Assembly (NCBI RefSeq): GCF_000002425.4
Contig: NC_037271.1
Location: forward strand, 5,525,878 to 5,589,877
Source: Physcomitrium patens
Taxonomy: Eukaryota > Streptophyta > Bryopsida > Funariales > Funariaceae
Direction of reading: 5' to 3'
Length of the DNA: 64,000 bases
Made by a program: the position numbers and the translations under genes. The notes under the pieces are model-generated. The model saw only the letters and a program-made list of their open reading frames with translations, was not told where the DNA came from and did not search any database. Shown here piece by piece: positions 1 to 10,552 of the stretch; position 1 is the first letter of the stretch; each line of letters starts with the position of its first letter.

Positions 1-49
1 GTGTACATCACGATAGCGGAGTTGCTAGCGCTTGCAGTAACGACCAATG
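1..49 (+). pseudogene. LAG1: Ceramide synthase (LAG1/TLC family) exon, left piece
   Basis: The first 49 bases read in frame as an exon whose residues end ..AELLALAVTTN, the stretch that precedes N-E-P-W-F in plant ceramide synthases. The enzyme N-acylates sphingoid bases in the ER membrane. The frame runs into the copia target duplication CAATG (45-49) and resumes at 24951 with E-P-W-F, so the two pieces are one exon split by a 24.9 kb insertion. The earlier part of the gene lies left of the window. Family assignment rests on recognising the motif and on the clear downstream exons. Confidence 0.8.
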
Positions 50-214
50 TGTTGAAAACGTCATTATTATTAATATGATTAATTGACACACAATATATAT
101 ATTGTGTGTACCACTGTGACACCAAGAGTCACAACTGTTGGTGTAAGGTCAATATAGAGTAGACAGTATTCTACACAAGAGACTAGTGTACTATATAGTA
201 TAATTCTCCCAATA
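50..214 (-). repeat. Copia LTR (3' LTR in element sense)
   Basis: 165 bp, matching 24767-24945 apart from a few substitutions and a shorter TA run. In element sense it begins TATTG and ends CAACA. The purine tract TAGTGGGAG immediately upstream (just right of 214 on the plus strand) is the likely polypurine tract for second-strand priming. Confidence 0.92.
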
Positions 215-1000
215 CTCCCACTAGTACACTAATCTTCATCCTTGAATTGGATTTCATCTATTGTAGAAGTTCATCCATTATGAGAAATATGTATGAGAAA
301 TATAGGGTTTCAATCTCTTTTTTGGATGTTGCGTTGATGTAGAGCTCTCCCACTCCTTCTTCAAATCTGAGAAGGTATGTGTTTCTTTGTTGATTTTGAA
401 CTGTTATTAGATTGTGTTTCATAATTGCTTCGTACACACTCCCTTTTTATTGCGAAGCTGTTTTCGTTGTTGTTGTTGGAGGAGCTGCTGCTATTGAAGA
501 TTGCTGTCGCCATGAAGATCGCCTCTACTACTTGTGTTTACATTGATGGAGGGTCGGCTGTCGATGTAGGTGCCTTAACGGGCTTTGCAGTAGGATCAAT
601 CGCCAATGCGGGGTCGATATGGCGGACTATGCGGTTATAGTGGAGTCGACCGCCAATGTGGGGTCGATCGTGGCGGGCTTCGCTGCTGCTGTGGCAGACT
701 CCGCTGTTGTAGTGAAGTTGCCAGCCAATGTGAGATCGACCGTGGCGAGCTCCACTGCTTCAGTGGCGTCAATCTATGTATTTTGATATTTCATGGATTT
801 GGAGTGAAGTGGCTTACTATGTGTTCTTCCACTCCATGATGTATCAAAATATGGTTGTTGTAGAATGTTTGGTGATTTTGAATAGACCAGCAATGCTTGA
901 ATTGTTGTAGAATAGGTTTCTTGTTTTGAATTGAGAGGAATAGAATACATGCCTAGTTGAAATAAGCACTGAAAATGTTTTTCTTTGAAAAAAGATTTTG
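215..1000 (-). other. Copia 3' untranslated region with GC-richer degenerate repeats
   Basis: Between the end of RNase H and the polypurine tract there are about 790 bases with no recognisable coding sequence. Bases 591-785 are clearly richer in G and C than the surroundings. They hold about three degenerate copies of a unit starting near CCAATGTGGGGTCGAT and followed by GTGGCGGGCTTC-like sequence. No ORF here resembles a known protein, and its origin is unknown. Confidence 0.5.
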
Positions 1001-2654
1001 TAAATATGGTTGGTACATATTATAATTTAATTTCCTTCGCAAGTATCTTTTCTCTTATGAAATGGTATTGTGTATCCAGATGTTTGCTTTTTGAGTGATA
1101 TTTTGGATTTTCACTAAGAGCAATTATACTTTGACTGTTTGAGTATATGATGGTTGGTGCATGTTAAGGGAATCCAAGTTCATATAATAATTTTCTCAAC
1201 CATATGGCTTCAGTGGTTGCTTTTGTTAAAGCTATGTATTCTAATTCTATGCATGACAAAGCAATAGATTGTTGTTTCTTGCTGCCACAAGAAATAACTC
1301 CTCTAGCTAGTAAGAAGCAAAAGCCAGAGGTGGAGCGTCACGTGCCCAGTCAGCATCAAAATAACCATGGAAAATATCACCTTGAAGTAAGTATTGATAT
1401 TTTATTCCAAAGGATAATGTGCCTTTTATATATCTCATAGTTCTTTTCAAAGTTTGAATATGTATAGGTCTTGGTTTAGAGAGATATTGTGCTAAACTGC
1501 TAATAGTATAAGCACATTCGGGTGTAGAATTAACAATGGCATGCATTAATCTGCCAACAACTTGAGAATAGGGGTAATCAGATAAAGTAATAGGGTCTTC
1601 ATTACTTAAGCAAATTCCTTGCTGAATTGGGGTACTTAATGGATTGGAATTCAACATATTGAATTTATTAAGTTTATTTGTTAAGTATTTGGCTTGATGG
1701 AGGATGATCCATCCTTCTTTTTGATTTCTTAATATGGCATTGCCTAAAGTATAATGGACTTTTCCTTCATCTGACATGTCAAATTTTTGGTGGAAAATGA
1801 TTTTGACTTGCTGAATTAAAAGAAGTTTATTGCTGACAAGAATACAATCATCAACATAGACTGTAATTATGATAAAATATTGATTATATTTTCTTTTGAT
1901 GTATATGTTTGCAGCTGATTTGACACATTGGTATTTGTGAAGGATTAAGTATTGATCTAATCATTGATACCATGCTCTAGATGATTGTTTAAGACCATAT
2001 AGGGATTTATTTAGTTTACATATCTTATTAGTATGTATAGAAGGTAATCCTTTAGGGATAGTCATATAGATGTCTTCTTCTATAAAACCATTTAAAAATG
2101 CTATTCTAACATCTAGTTGATATATTTCTAGATTATGTTGAGCAATTAAAGCAAGAAGAAATTTGATAGAGTTAAGTTTGACTACAAGAGAGTATGTCTC
2201 TGTGTAATCAATACCTTGAACTTGTGTGAAATCTCTAACAACTAGCCTTGCTTTATATTTGTCAACACTTCCATGAGTTTTAGTTTTGATTTTAAAAATC
2301 CACTTTGAACTGATTGATTTTTGATTAGGAGGTAAATTTTTCATGTGCCATATATTGTTCTTGTTTAAGGATGTAATTTTAGCATTGATTGTTTGTTGCC
2401 ATTCTTGAGCATCAATCCTCTCCATTGCTTCTTGAATGGAGTTTGGAGCTTCTATGTGAGTAGAAACAAGGTGAACTTGGTGATGTCAATTACATTATCC
2501 TTTATATTCTTTTCTACCTTATATAGACTCCAACAATCTTGTGGTTGGTTGAATAATTCTTGTTGGTCTAGAATTAGTAGGAAGATTTGGAGCCTTCAAT
2601 GTAGAATGTACTTCATCATCTCCAAGAGGTAAGATCTTTTGATCATTTGGTAAT
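1000..2654 (-). pseudogene. pol: Copia pol, reverse transcriptase and RNase H part
   Basis: On the minus strand 2425-1961 encodes the RT core (KWIFKIKTKTHGSVDKYKAR, then a LVVRDFTQVQGIDY-like stretch and YGLKQSSRAWYQ). Y-V-D-D is still present at 1858-1847. RT continues at 1777-1307 (VGRLMHAIVNSTPE, YLSKPRPIHIQ), and RNase H can be read on to about 1000 (S-K-K-Q-Q-S-I-A-L-S, then Q-S-I-I-A-L-S-E-N-P). Stops and frame changes at several points, for example near 1960 and 1300, make it nonfunctional. The upstream half of pol lies at 21802-23316, displaced by Ty3 element A. Confidence 0.88.
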
Positions 2655-2659
2655 GATAG

Positions 2660-3220
2660 TGTCACGGACATAATCATGTAAGCTAGTAATTATATATACA
2701 AATAGGTAGAAGTAAATAAAAATAGGTAAAAGTAAGTTAATTCTATAGTATTTAATATGGAAGCTTCCTAGAAGCTTCATAGATGTTGCTTTGACTTCAT
2801 AGGTATCTTTAATTGACTTTTTGGATTAGAAACGTAGTCAACAAGTTGGCCATGTGCCACACATGTTGTTAGCTTAAAGATCAAGCTAACTATGTGGCCC
2901 ACACGTAGAAAAACTTGCCTTGTAAGTCAAGGCATGTGTCCTACAAAGTCAACACATATTGGAGGTCCTATAGAACGTTGCTACGTAGCCCCTAGTAAGA
3001 TAATATATATAGAGACAAGAGTGAAGGCTTCTTCAGTCTTGTCAACTCCTTTCTTGCTTCCAGTATAGTTTCAAGGGTCTCTAGTTTTCTTGTCTTTTAG
3101 CAATAGCCATTCCAGTTTCTCTTTGAATATATATCCTTGTTTATATATATTTTGTTACTTCTCTTTGATTGAAGGCTCACTTGTCTGAATTATTTTTTCA
3201 TCGAGTTCTTGTCTTTGACA
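2660..3220 (+). repeat. 5' LTR of element A
   Basis: 561 bp, starting TGTCACGG and ending TTTGACA. It contains a TATATATAG box followed about 31 bases later by AGTCTTGTCAA, one base off the 11-mer that pairs with the priming site just beyond the LTR. GAAGCTTC palindromes (heat-shock-element dimers) lie in the first third. It differs visibly from the 3' LTR at 21238-21796. Confidence 0.93.
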
Positions 3221-3431
3221 GATTGACAAGAGTACACCTATAATATCAGAGTTTTGTCTAATTTGATTAAGAGTGGATTACCCCTTTTTCTTGATAAGAT
3301 ATAAGCATATTAGAAGTTGCGGATTATCCTCTTCTAAACTGATATAGTCCTTAATATTTTCTTTGCTCTCAAGTCCTTTCTTCTATTTGTCTTGAGCGAT
3401 ATTAGACATCTTCTCTCTTCTAAGTGTTATC

Positions 3432-3841
3432 ATGGCAGAACTTGTTGAAATGAAGAGTGCAATGGCACAAATGCAAGAGCAATTGAAGAAGTTAATGCTT
3501 GCGATGCATCAACTCAATTTACCATCATAAGGAGCAACAAGATTGGCAGGAAGTAAAGATATAGAAATGATTGGAGCTGCTTCAACATCTGTATCAAACC
3601 ATGTCCTTTCTCCTATGGTGGAACACCCTTCAAATGTTAGAGAACCAAGAATTGTCCTACTTGAGAAGTTTGATGGCACCAGATCCAAGTTTCGAGGATT
3701 TATCAATCAAGTGCAACTTGTGATTGAACTTCAATCCCAAAGCTATCCAACTCCAAGATCACAAGTTAGATTCATTAGTACGCTTCTTTCAAGTTCAGCA
3801 CTATCGTGGTTTTCATCTTTTTTTGAACGACGAGATCCAAT
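3432..3841 (+). pseudogene. gag: Element A gag, first part
   Basis: Starts with ATG at 3432 (M-A-E-L-V-E-M-K-S-A-M-A-Q-M) after a leader of about 210 bases, as in element C. A TAA interrupts it near residue 32. The conserved capsid-like stretch (EKFDGTRSKFRGFINQVQL, residues about 75-95) is intact. The frame stops at the CCAAT duplication where element B entered, and continues at 16589. Confidence 0.88.
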
Positions 3842-4393
3842 TGTCAAGGACAAAGACTCGATGAGGGAAAATATACACAAAAAGGCTATCTCGATATAAT
3901 AAGTCAAAATATAAACAAGTAGGTATATTAAAAGGAAACTGGAATGGCTATTGCCACAAGACAAGAAACTAAAGACTCTTGAACCTGGACTAGAAGCAAG
4001 AAAGGAGTTGACAAGAGTGAAGAAGCCTTCACTCTTGTCTCTATATATACTATCTAACTAGGGGCTACGTGGCGACGTTCTATAGGACCTCCAATATGTG
4101 TTGACTTTGTAGGACACATGCCTTGACTTACAAGGCAAGTTTTTCTACGTGTGGGCCACATAGTTAACTTGATCTTCAAGCTAACAACATGTGTGGTACA
4201 TGGCCAACTTGTTGACCACGTTTCTAATCCAAAAAGTCAATTAAAGACACCTATGAAGTCAAAGCAGCGTCTAAGAAGTTTCTAGGAAGCTTCTATATTA
4301 AATATTATAGAATTAACTTACTTTTATCTACTTTTACTTACTTCTATCTATTTCTATATGTAATTATTAGCTTACATGATTATGGCCGTGACA
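3842..4393 (-). repeat. 3' LTR of element B
   Basis: 552 bp. In element sense it begins TGTCACGG and ends CTTGACA. It is followed on its left by the CCAAT duplication and preceded in element sense by the purine tract AGAAGGGGGGGTAA. Nearly identical to 16032-16583. Confidence 0.95.
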
Positions 4394-4434
4394 TTACCCC
4401 CCCTTCTAGAGACGAGTTCCACGAGGAGCGGTCA

Positions 4435-4856
4435 TCATATGTTGAGGAAATCTATGATGCGACGAATTGTATTCGCCACATACTCTGATCTCTGTTCTCT
4501 TCGAAGATGATTGATAGGGCCTCTCAACCATCGGTAGTGTCCCATACCAGGGCGGGAAGACCACCCAGTTATTTGATCATTGTTGAGGCCTTCGTAACTT
4601 CCTTCGAATAGAATATTTGGAACACCATCAGGAGTTGTTTCTACCTCTAGCAAAATCACCAAACATCAGGAGTCCCTTCCCAAATCGTGATACCAAACGC
4701 GTTGTATCTCACCATCTATTCGAGGAAGAACATGTCATTCTTGAAGATGTTCATCTCGATTGCGTCGTCTTGAAGGTTGTGACAATCGTAATGTCTCCTC
4801 CGACAAGTCAGCAAACGAAGGTTCTTGAGTTGAATTTGCTGGTTGTTGGTCTCCAT
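4435..4856 (-). pseudogene. ORF3 of element B
   Basis: Copy of the third ORF that follows the chromodomain gene in this family. ATG is at 4856-4854 and TGA at 4437-4435. A 1-base loss near the start (GAGACC where C has GAGAGCC) and a TGA about two-fifths of the way along break the frame. The C-terminal 75 codons are open and nearly identical to C (FEGSYEGLNNDQITGW, GHYRWLRGPINHL). No known domain, signal peptide or membrane segment is apparent. Function unknown. Confidence 0.65.
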
Positions 4857-4950
4857 CTAATTAGCGTCACAAATGCAAAGAAGTTACAAACAAGGATAGG
4901 AAATTGAATGTTATCTTGCCTCAATCTTGTCTCTCTTATAAGAGAGATTT

Positions 4951-5199
4951 TCATCTTGGTTTCGATGGATGTCGTTGATGAAAAACTTTGACTTTAGCTG
5001 ATGCATTTGCTAGATTTCTAGATGGCTCCCATGTGCATTCACTAATATCATATCCGCGCTAATGAACAAGATATTCCAGCTTATTTCGGCACCGCCTTGA
5101 GTCTAATATCTCTTCCACCTCAAATTCTTCATTATTATCTACTTCTATAGGAGGCGGTGGCATTTGTCTTCTTCCTTGTATATCCATTGTCTTATATGG
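4951..5199 (-). pseudogene. pol: Element B pol, chromodomain end
   Basis: The last 80 or so codons of B pol, stop at 4953-4951, covering the chromodomain (in element C the equivalent reads FEVEEILDSGRRRNKLEYL, then HWHGYDISERTWEP). It is separated from the rest of B pol (11574 onward) by element C. The junction carries the C target duplication TATGG at 5195-5199. Confidence 0.85.
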
Positions 5200-5750
5200 T
5201 GTCACCGCCATAATCATGTAAGCTAATAATTACATATAGAAATAGGTAGAAGTAAGTAAAAGTAGATAAAAGTAAATTAATTCTATAATATTTAATATAG
5301 AAGCTTCCTAGAAACTTCCTAGATGCTGCTTTGACTTCATAGGTGTCTTTAATTGACTTTTTGGATTAGAAACGTGGTCAACAAGTTGGCCATGTGCCAC
5401 ACATGATGTTAACTTGAAGATCAAGCTAACTATGTGGCCCACACGTAGAAAAACTTGCCTTGTAAGTCAAGGCATGTGTCCTACAAAGTCAACACATATT
5501 GGAGGTCCTATAGAACGTCGCCACGTAGCCTTTAGTTAGATAGTATATATAGAGACAAGAGTGAAGGCTTCTTCACTCTTGTCAACTCCTTTCTTGCTTC
5601 TAGTCCAGGTTCAAGAGTCTTTAGTTTCTTGTCTTGTGGCAATAGCCATTCCAGTTTCCTTTTAATATACCTACTTGTTTATATTTTGACTTATTATATC
5701 GAGATAGCCTTTTGTGTATATTTTCCCTCATCGAGTCTTTGTCCTTGACA
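5200..5750 (+). repeat. 5' LTR of element C
   Basis: Begins TGTCACCG and ends CTTGACA. U3 holds CACGT-core motifs (CCACACGTAG, GCCACGTAG) and GAAGCTTC. A TATATAT box at 5544-5550 is the likely core promoter. It lies directly after the chromodomain fragment of element B. Confidence 0.95.
5544..5585 (+). promoter_or_regulatory. TATA box and predicted transcript start with self-complementary 11-mer
   Basis: TATATAT at 5544-5550 is followed by ACTCTTGTCAA at 5575-5585. The 11-mer begins 31 bases after the start of the TATA box, where plant transcription usually starts. It is the exact reverse complement of TTGACAAGAGT at 5753-5763. The start site itself is inferred, not observed. Confidence 0.65.
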
Positions 5751-5752
5751 GA

Positions 5753-5763
5753 TTGACAAGAGT
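5753..5763 (+). other. Probable self-priming primer-binding site of element C
   Basis: TTGACAAGAGT starts 2 bases after the LTR end and pairs perfectly with LTR bases 5575-5585. No TGG, the usual complement of a tRNA CCA end, lies at the LTR edge. A TATCAGAGC string, the core of the initiator-Met tRNA site, occurs 24 bases from the LTR (5774-5782) and is the main competing interpretation. Confidence 0.65.
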
Positions 5764-5959
5764 ACACTTACAATATCAGAGCTTTGTTTTTTCTTGAGTA
5801 AGAGTGGATTACCCCTTTCTCTTGACAAGACATAAGTGTATTAGAAGTTTGCGGATTACCCACTTCTAAACTGATATTGTTCTTAGTATCTTCTTTATTA
5901 TCAAGTCTTTCTTTTCTTTTGTCTTAAGCAATATCAAACAAATTTTTCTTAGTGTCATT

Positions 5960-6964
5960 ATGGCAGAGCTTGTTGAAATGAAGAGTGCAATGGCACAAAT
6001 GCAAGAGCAAATGAGGGAGTTAATGCTTGCGATGCATCAACTCAATTCACCAACACATGAAAGAACAAGAATAGCAGAAAGTGGAGATATTGAGATGATC
6101 GGAGCTGCTTCAACATCTATAACAAATCACGTTCCTTCTCCAATTGTACAACACCCTATAAGCACTAGAGAACCAAGAATTGCCTTACCTGAGAAATTTG
6201 ATGGTACGAGATCAAAGTTTCGAGGGTTCATCAATCAAGTACAATTGGCAATTGAACTTCAACCGCAAAGCTATCCAACTCCAAGATCACAAGTCAGGTT
6301 TATTGGCACTCTACTTTCTGGTTCTGCATTATCGTGGTTTTCATCTTTTCTTGAACAACGAAATCCAATATTGGACAATTTGGAAGCTTTTTTGGCGGAG
6401 TTTCGATCTATGTATGGTGAACACGATGCAACTCGTGTTGCAACAAATAAGATCCGAATTCTGCGACAAGGAAATCGCTCAGTAACAGTATATGCTTCAC
6501 GATTTCGACAACTTGCAATTGACATCAAGTGGGATGATGCTGCACTCATCAGTCAATTTCTTTATGGATTGCAATATGAAGTAAAGAAATTGATGCTCAA
6601 CTTACCTGATCCTCAAACTTTGAGTCAAGCAATCGATTTTGCGGTAAAATGTGATAATCGACTTTTCGAATTTCGATCCAAGAATCATTCACGGGAACCT
6701 CAACGTTATTACTCAATGGCAACATCAACATCTTTGCCAAACGTACATTCAGAAGTAGAAGACATGCAAATTGACGCGGTACGTTTTAAACCCCTAACTG
6801 AGCAAAAAAAGATTCGTCGTCGTCAAGAAGGATTATGTTTATATTACGGAGAACCTAAGCACACTGCTCAACATTGTCCAAAGAAACGACGCAACTATAA
6901 AATGAGGGGTACGACGGTCAAAGAAGACAACATGTCGGAAAACGGATTCGTCCAGCTACAATAG
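5960..6964 (+). CDS. gag: Gag (capsid/nucleocapsid) of element C
   Basis: 334 residues, fully open, starting at the ATG after a leader of about 210 bases. Residues 1-35 form a methionine- and glutamine-rich helix likely to coil. Residues about 75-230 are the Ty3-type capsid core (EKFDGTRSKFRGFINQVQL, GTLLSGSALSWF, NKIRILRQGNRSVTVYASRF). Near the end is a zinc knuckle of CX2CX4HX4C type with its second cysteine changed to tyrosine (CLYYGEPKHTAQHC); element B keeps all four ligands. Pol follows in the -1 frame. Gag would package element RNA. It is intact although pol is not. Confidence 0.9.
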   Translation: MAELVEMKSAMAQMQEQMRELMLAMHQLNSPTHERTRIAESGDIEMIGAASTSITNHVPSPIVQHPISTREPRIALPEKFDGTRSKFRGFINQVQLAIELQPQSYPTPRSQVRFIGTLLSGSALSWFSSFLEQRNPILDNLEAFLAEFRSMYGEHDATRVATNKIRILRQGNRSVTVYASRFRQLAIDIKWDDAALISQFLYGLQYEVKKLMLNLPDPQTLSQAIDFAVKCDNRLFEFRSKNHSREPQRYYSMATSTSLPNVHSEVEDMQIDAVRFKPLTEQKKIRRRQEGLCLYYGEPKHTAQHCPKKRRNYKMRGTTVKEDNMSENGFVQLQ

Positions 6965-6969
6965 GGACC

Positions 6970-9900
6970 GTGCAGCTGGAACCTTGTACAATTCCTAATG
7001 AAGGTCCTATCCTCTATTCAGAACCCTCTCCTTGTTTTATAATAGACTTATATTTAGGACCTAAGAATTACAAAGCCTCTGCTTTATTAGATTCAGGAGC
7101 CTCAGCATATTTTTTAGATGAACAATTTGTTAAAAGTCGTAAAATACCCTTTGTACAGAAACCTAAACCAGTACATGTAGAAGTCATAGATGGTCGTCCC
7201 TTGTCTTCTGGAGATGTCACTCATGAAACTCATCCTATAAAAGTAACAATAGACGGTCATGATAGCTACATAGCTTTTAACATAATTAAATCCCCGTCCA
7301 ATCCAGTTATTTTAGGTTTATCCTGGCTAGAAAAGTATAACCCTCGAATAGATTGGAATTTGCGTAAACTTGACTTTTCCCAAAGCATTATTAATAGTTC
7401 TACCAACCAAGTAAAAAATTATAAGTCTAGTATAGTAAAACCCGTACTGATAGGTGTAAAAGCATTTATACACGCAGCAAAAGAAGGACCAACTTTTGCT
7501 ATTTATGCTGCACCTATTTTTGAAAACGTAAAGACTTCAATTGGCATTCCAAGTCAATATCAGGAGTATCAAGACGTTTTTGAGAAAAAGAATGCAGATA
7601 TTCTTCCTGAGCATCGCCCATATGATTGTTCAATCGACCTCAAGGAAGGAACTCAGCCACCATTTGGACCAATTTACAGTTTATCGCAAGATGAGATGGC
7701 TGAACTCAAGACATATATTGACGAGAATTTAGCGAAGAATTTCATACGCCATTCAAAATCTCCAGTAGGAGCTCCAATTCTATTTGTAAAGAAAAAAGAT
7801 GGATCTTTACGAATGTGTGTTGATTATCGAGGACTCAACAAGATCACAATCAAGAACAGGTATCCATTACCTTTGATATCAGGACTCCTTGACCAGTTGA
7901 ATCAAGCTAAGATCTATACAAAAATAGATCTAAGAGGAGCATATAATCTAGTACGGATCAAAGAAGGAGATGAATGGAAGACTGCGTTTCGAACCAGGTA
8001 TGGACATTTCGAATATAATATCATGCCCTTTGGACTCACGAATGCACCAGCTGCTTTTGAACATCTCATAAATGATGTATTTCATGAATTCTTAGATAAT
8101 TTTGTCGTCTGCTATCTAGACAATATCCTGATCTATTCTAAGAACGTCGAAGAACATGAAATACATGTTCGTCAAGTATTACAAAAACTTAGAGATGCAG
8201 GATTGTATGCCAAGATGGAAAAGTGTGTATTTCACACTACTCAAGTTGACTTTTTAGGATACATCATTTCAAATGATGGTCTCATGATGGATTCTAAGAA
8301 AGTCCAAACAATCATGGATTAGAAGATTCCAAGGACAGTAAGAGATGTCCAATGTTTCTTGGGATTTGTCAATTACTATCGGATCTTCATCAAAGATTTC
8401 TCATGAGTTGCACCTCCACTTACACGCTTGACTAGTAAAGATAAATTCCAATGGAATCAAGAATCGGAAGCAGCATTTGAAGCCTTGAAGACATCGTTTG
8501 TCTCTGCACCAGTCTTATATCGTGTTGACTTTTCCAAGGCATTTTTTATGGAAACAGATGCATCAGATTTTGCCTTAGGTGCAGTTTTATCACAAATGGG
8601 AATAGATGACAAGCTTCATCCGATAGCTTTTCATTCAAGAAAATTCTCAGCAGCCGAGATCAATTATGAGATCTACGATAAAGAACTTCTTGCGATCGTG
8701 GATTCCTTTCAAGAATGGCGTCATTATCTAGAAGGCGCTTCTAGTCCAGTCACTGTGTATACAGATCACAAGAACCTCGAGTATTTCATGTCAGCACGCG
8801 TGTTGAATCGTCGTCAAGCTCGTTGGAGTATGTCTTTGTCAAGATTCGAGTTCATTATCACTTATCGACCAAGAAAACAACAAGGTTTGTCCGATGCATT
8901 GTCTAGACGTTCTTATTTTGCACCAAAAGAAGGAGATGCAGCTTTTGAGCAACAAAGAACGGTCCTCTTGAAACCGGAGCAATTTCATCTCTGAGCAATG
9001 AAATCAACATTGACTGTTGATTCAACTTTTCTCAAGCAAATCCAGTCCAGTATGTCCTCAGAGCCTCTTATTCATGATATCGAGAATAATTCTTCCAAGT
9101 CTCATGATTCTTCTAAGTTCGAGTTCAAGAATAATCTATTATATTTTGAAGGACGCCTATATGTTCCAGAAGGAGAAGCACGTTTACGTGTTCTTCAAGC
9201 ACGTCATGACTTTCCAACAGCAGGGCACTTTGGATATAATAAGACTTTGGAACTCATATCAAGAGATTTTTGGTGGCCACAAATGTGGAAGTCAGTAAAA
9301 GACTTTGTACAATCATGTGATATTTGTTCAAGATCAAAAATTCCTCGTCATCGACCTTACGGACTTCTTCAGCCATTACCTATACCAGAACAACCATGGT
9401 CTTCTGTTTCTATGGATTTCATCACAAATCTTCCAAGCTCAAGATCTTATGATTCTATATTTGTGATAGTAGATCATTTCACCAAGATGGCACATTTTGT
9501 GCCATGTACAAAATCTATCACAGGTGAAGAAACAGCTAAACTTTTCATTGATAATATCTATCGCTATCATGGATTATCTAAAGATATCATATAAGATAGG
9601 GGAACTCAATTTGTGTCAAGATTTTGGAGGACCCTTTTCAAGATTTTAAAAGTGGACATAAAGCTATCTTCGGCTTTCCATCCTCAAACTGATGGACAAA
9701 CAGAGCGTGTAAACCAAGTCTTGGAGCAGTATTTAAGGTGTACTATCAACTACCAACAAAATGATTGGATAACCCTTCTGCCATTGGCAGAGTTTGCTTA
9801 TAATAATACGGTACATTCTTCCACGCAACAAACACCTTTCTTTGCCAATTATGGCTATCATCCACGACTTGATACTTTTGATTTTTCAAAAGTTGATAAT

Positions 9901-10458
9901 CCTGCAGTAGAAGATATGGCAAATCGATTGTCAAAGTTACATGCAATAATGAAGACGCAATTGAAGGAAGCTCAAGAACGACAAAAGATAAAGGCAGATC
10001 TATATCGTAAAGAGCAACCACAAATCAACGTGGGCAATAAGGTATGGCTACTTCGTCGCAATATCAAGACTACTCGACCTTGTGACAAGTTGGACTATCG
10101 TAGGCTTGGCCCCTTTTTTGTTTTTGAACAGATCAACCCAGTTGCATATCGGTTACATCTACCGGAGTCAATGAAGATCCATCCTGTATTCCACGTGTCT
10201 CTTCTTGAAGCATATAAGACAGTGGATATACAAGGAAGAAGACAAATGCTACTGCCTCCTATAGAAGTAGATAATAATGAAGAATTTGAGGTGGAAGAGA
10301 TATTAGACTCAGGGCGGCGCCGAAATAAGCTGGAATATCTTGTTCATTGGCACGGATATGATATTAGTGAACGCACTTGGGAGCCATCCAAGAATCTAGC
10401 AAATGCATCAGCTAAAGTCAAAGTTTTTCATCAACAACATCCATCAAAACCAAGATGA
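6970..10458 (+). pseudogene. pol: Pol polyprotein of element C (protease, RT, RNase H, integrase, chromodomain)
   Basis: One frame of 1163 codons with four stops: TAG 8320 (Trp codon in relatives), TGA 8404 (Arg), TGA 8992 (Arg) and TAA 9592 (Ser). Domains in order: aspartic protease (LLDSGASAYFLDEQFV); RT, where the catalytic Y-L-D-D reads Y-L-D-N ([13 protein letters not shown]); RNase H ([29 protein letters not shown]); integrase with CDIC zinc finger, SMDFITNLP, DRGTQFVSRFW and TDGQTERVNQ; C-terminal chromodomain (EYLVHWHGYDISERTWEP). The first three stops and the Asp-to-Asn change are shared with element B. The frame relative to gag is -1. Confidence 0.93.
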
Positions 10459-10552
10459 AAATCTCTCTTATAAAAGAGACAAGATTGAGGCAAGATAATA
10501 TTCAATTTTTTATCCTTGTTTGTAACTTCTTTGCATTTGTGACGCTAATTAG
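10459..10552 (+). other. Spacer between pol and ORF3 with hairpin and TATA-like string
   Basis: 94 bases between the pol stop and the ORF3 start. TCTCTT-ATAA-AAGAGA forms a short hairpin and also contains TATAAAAG. Related TTATAAAA or TTATAAGA strings occur at the same place in A, B and H. Whether this is an internal promoter, an RNA structure or chance cannot be told from sequence. Confidence 0.35.

Noticed and set aside
8320-8994. The shared TGA and TAG codons as recoding or RNA editing
   Set aside because: U-to-C editing would restore the two Arg codons but not the TAG at Trp, and editing of nuclear retroelement RNA is not established. Mutation in a methylated source explains all of them.
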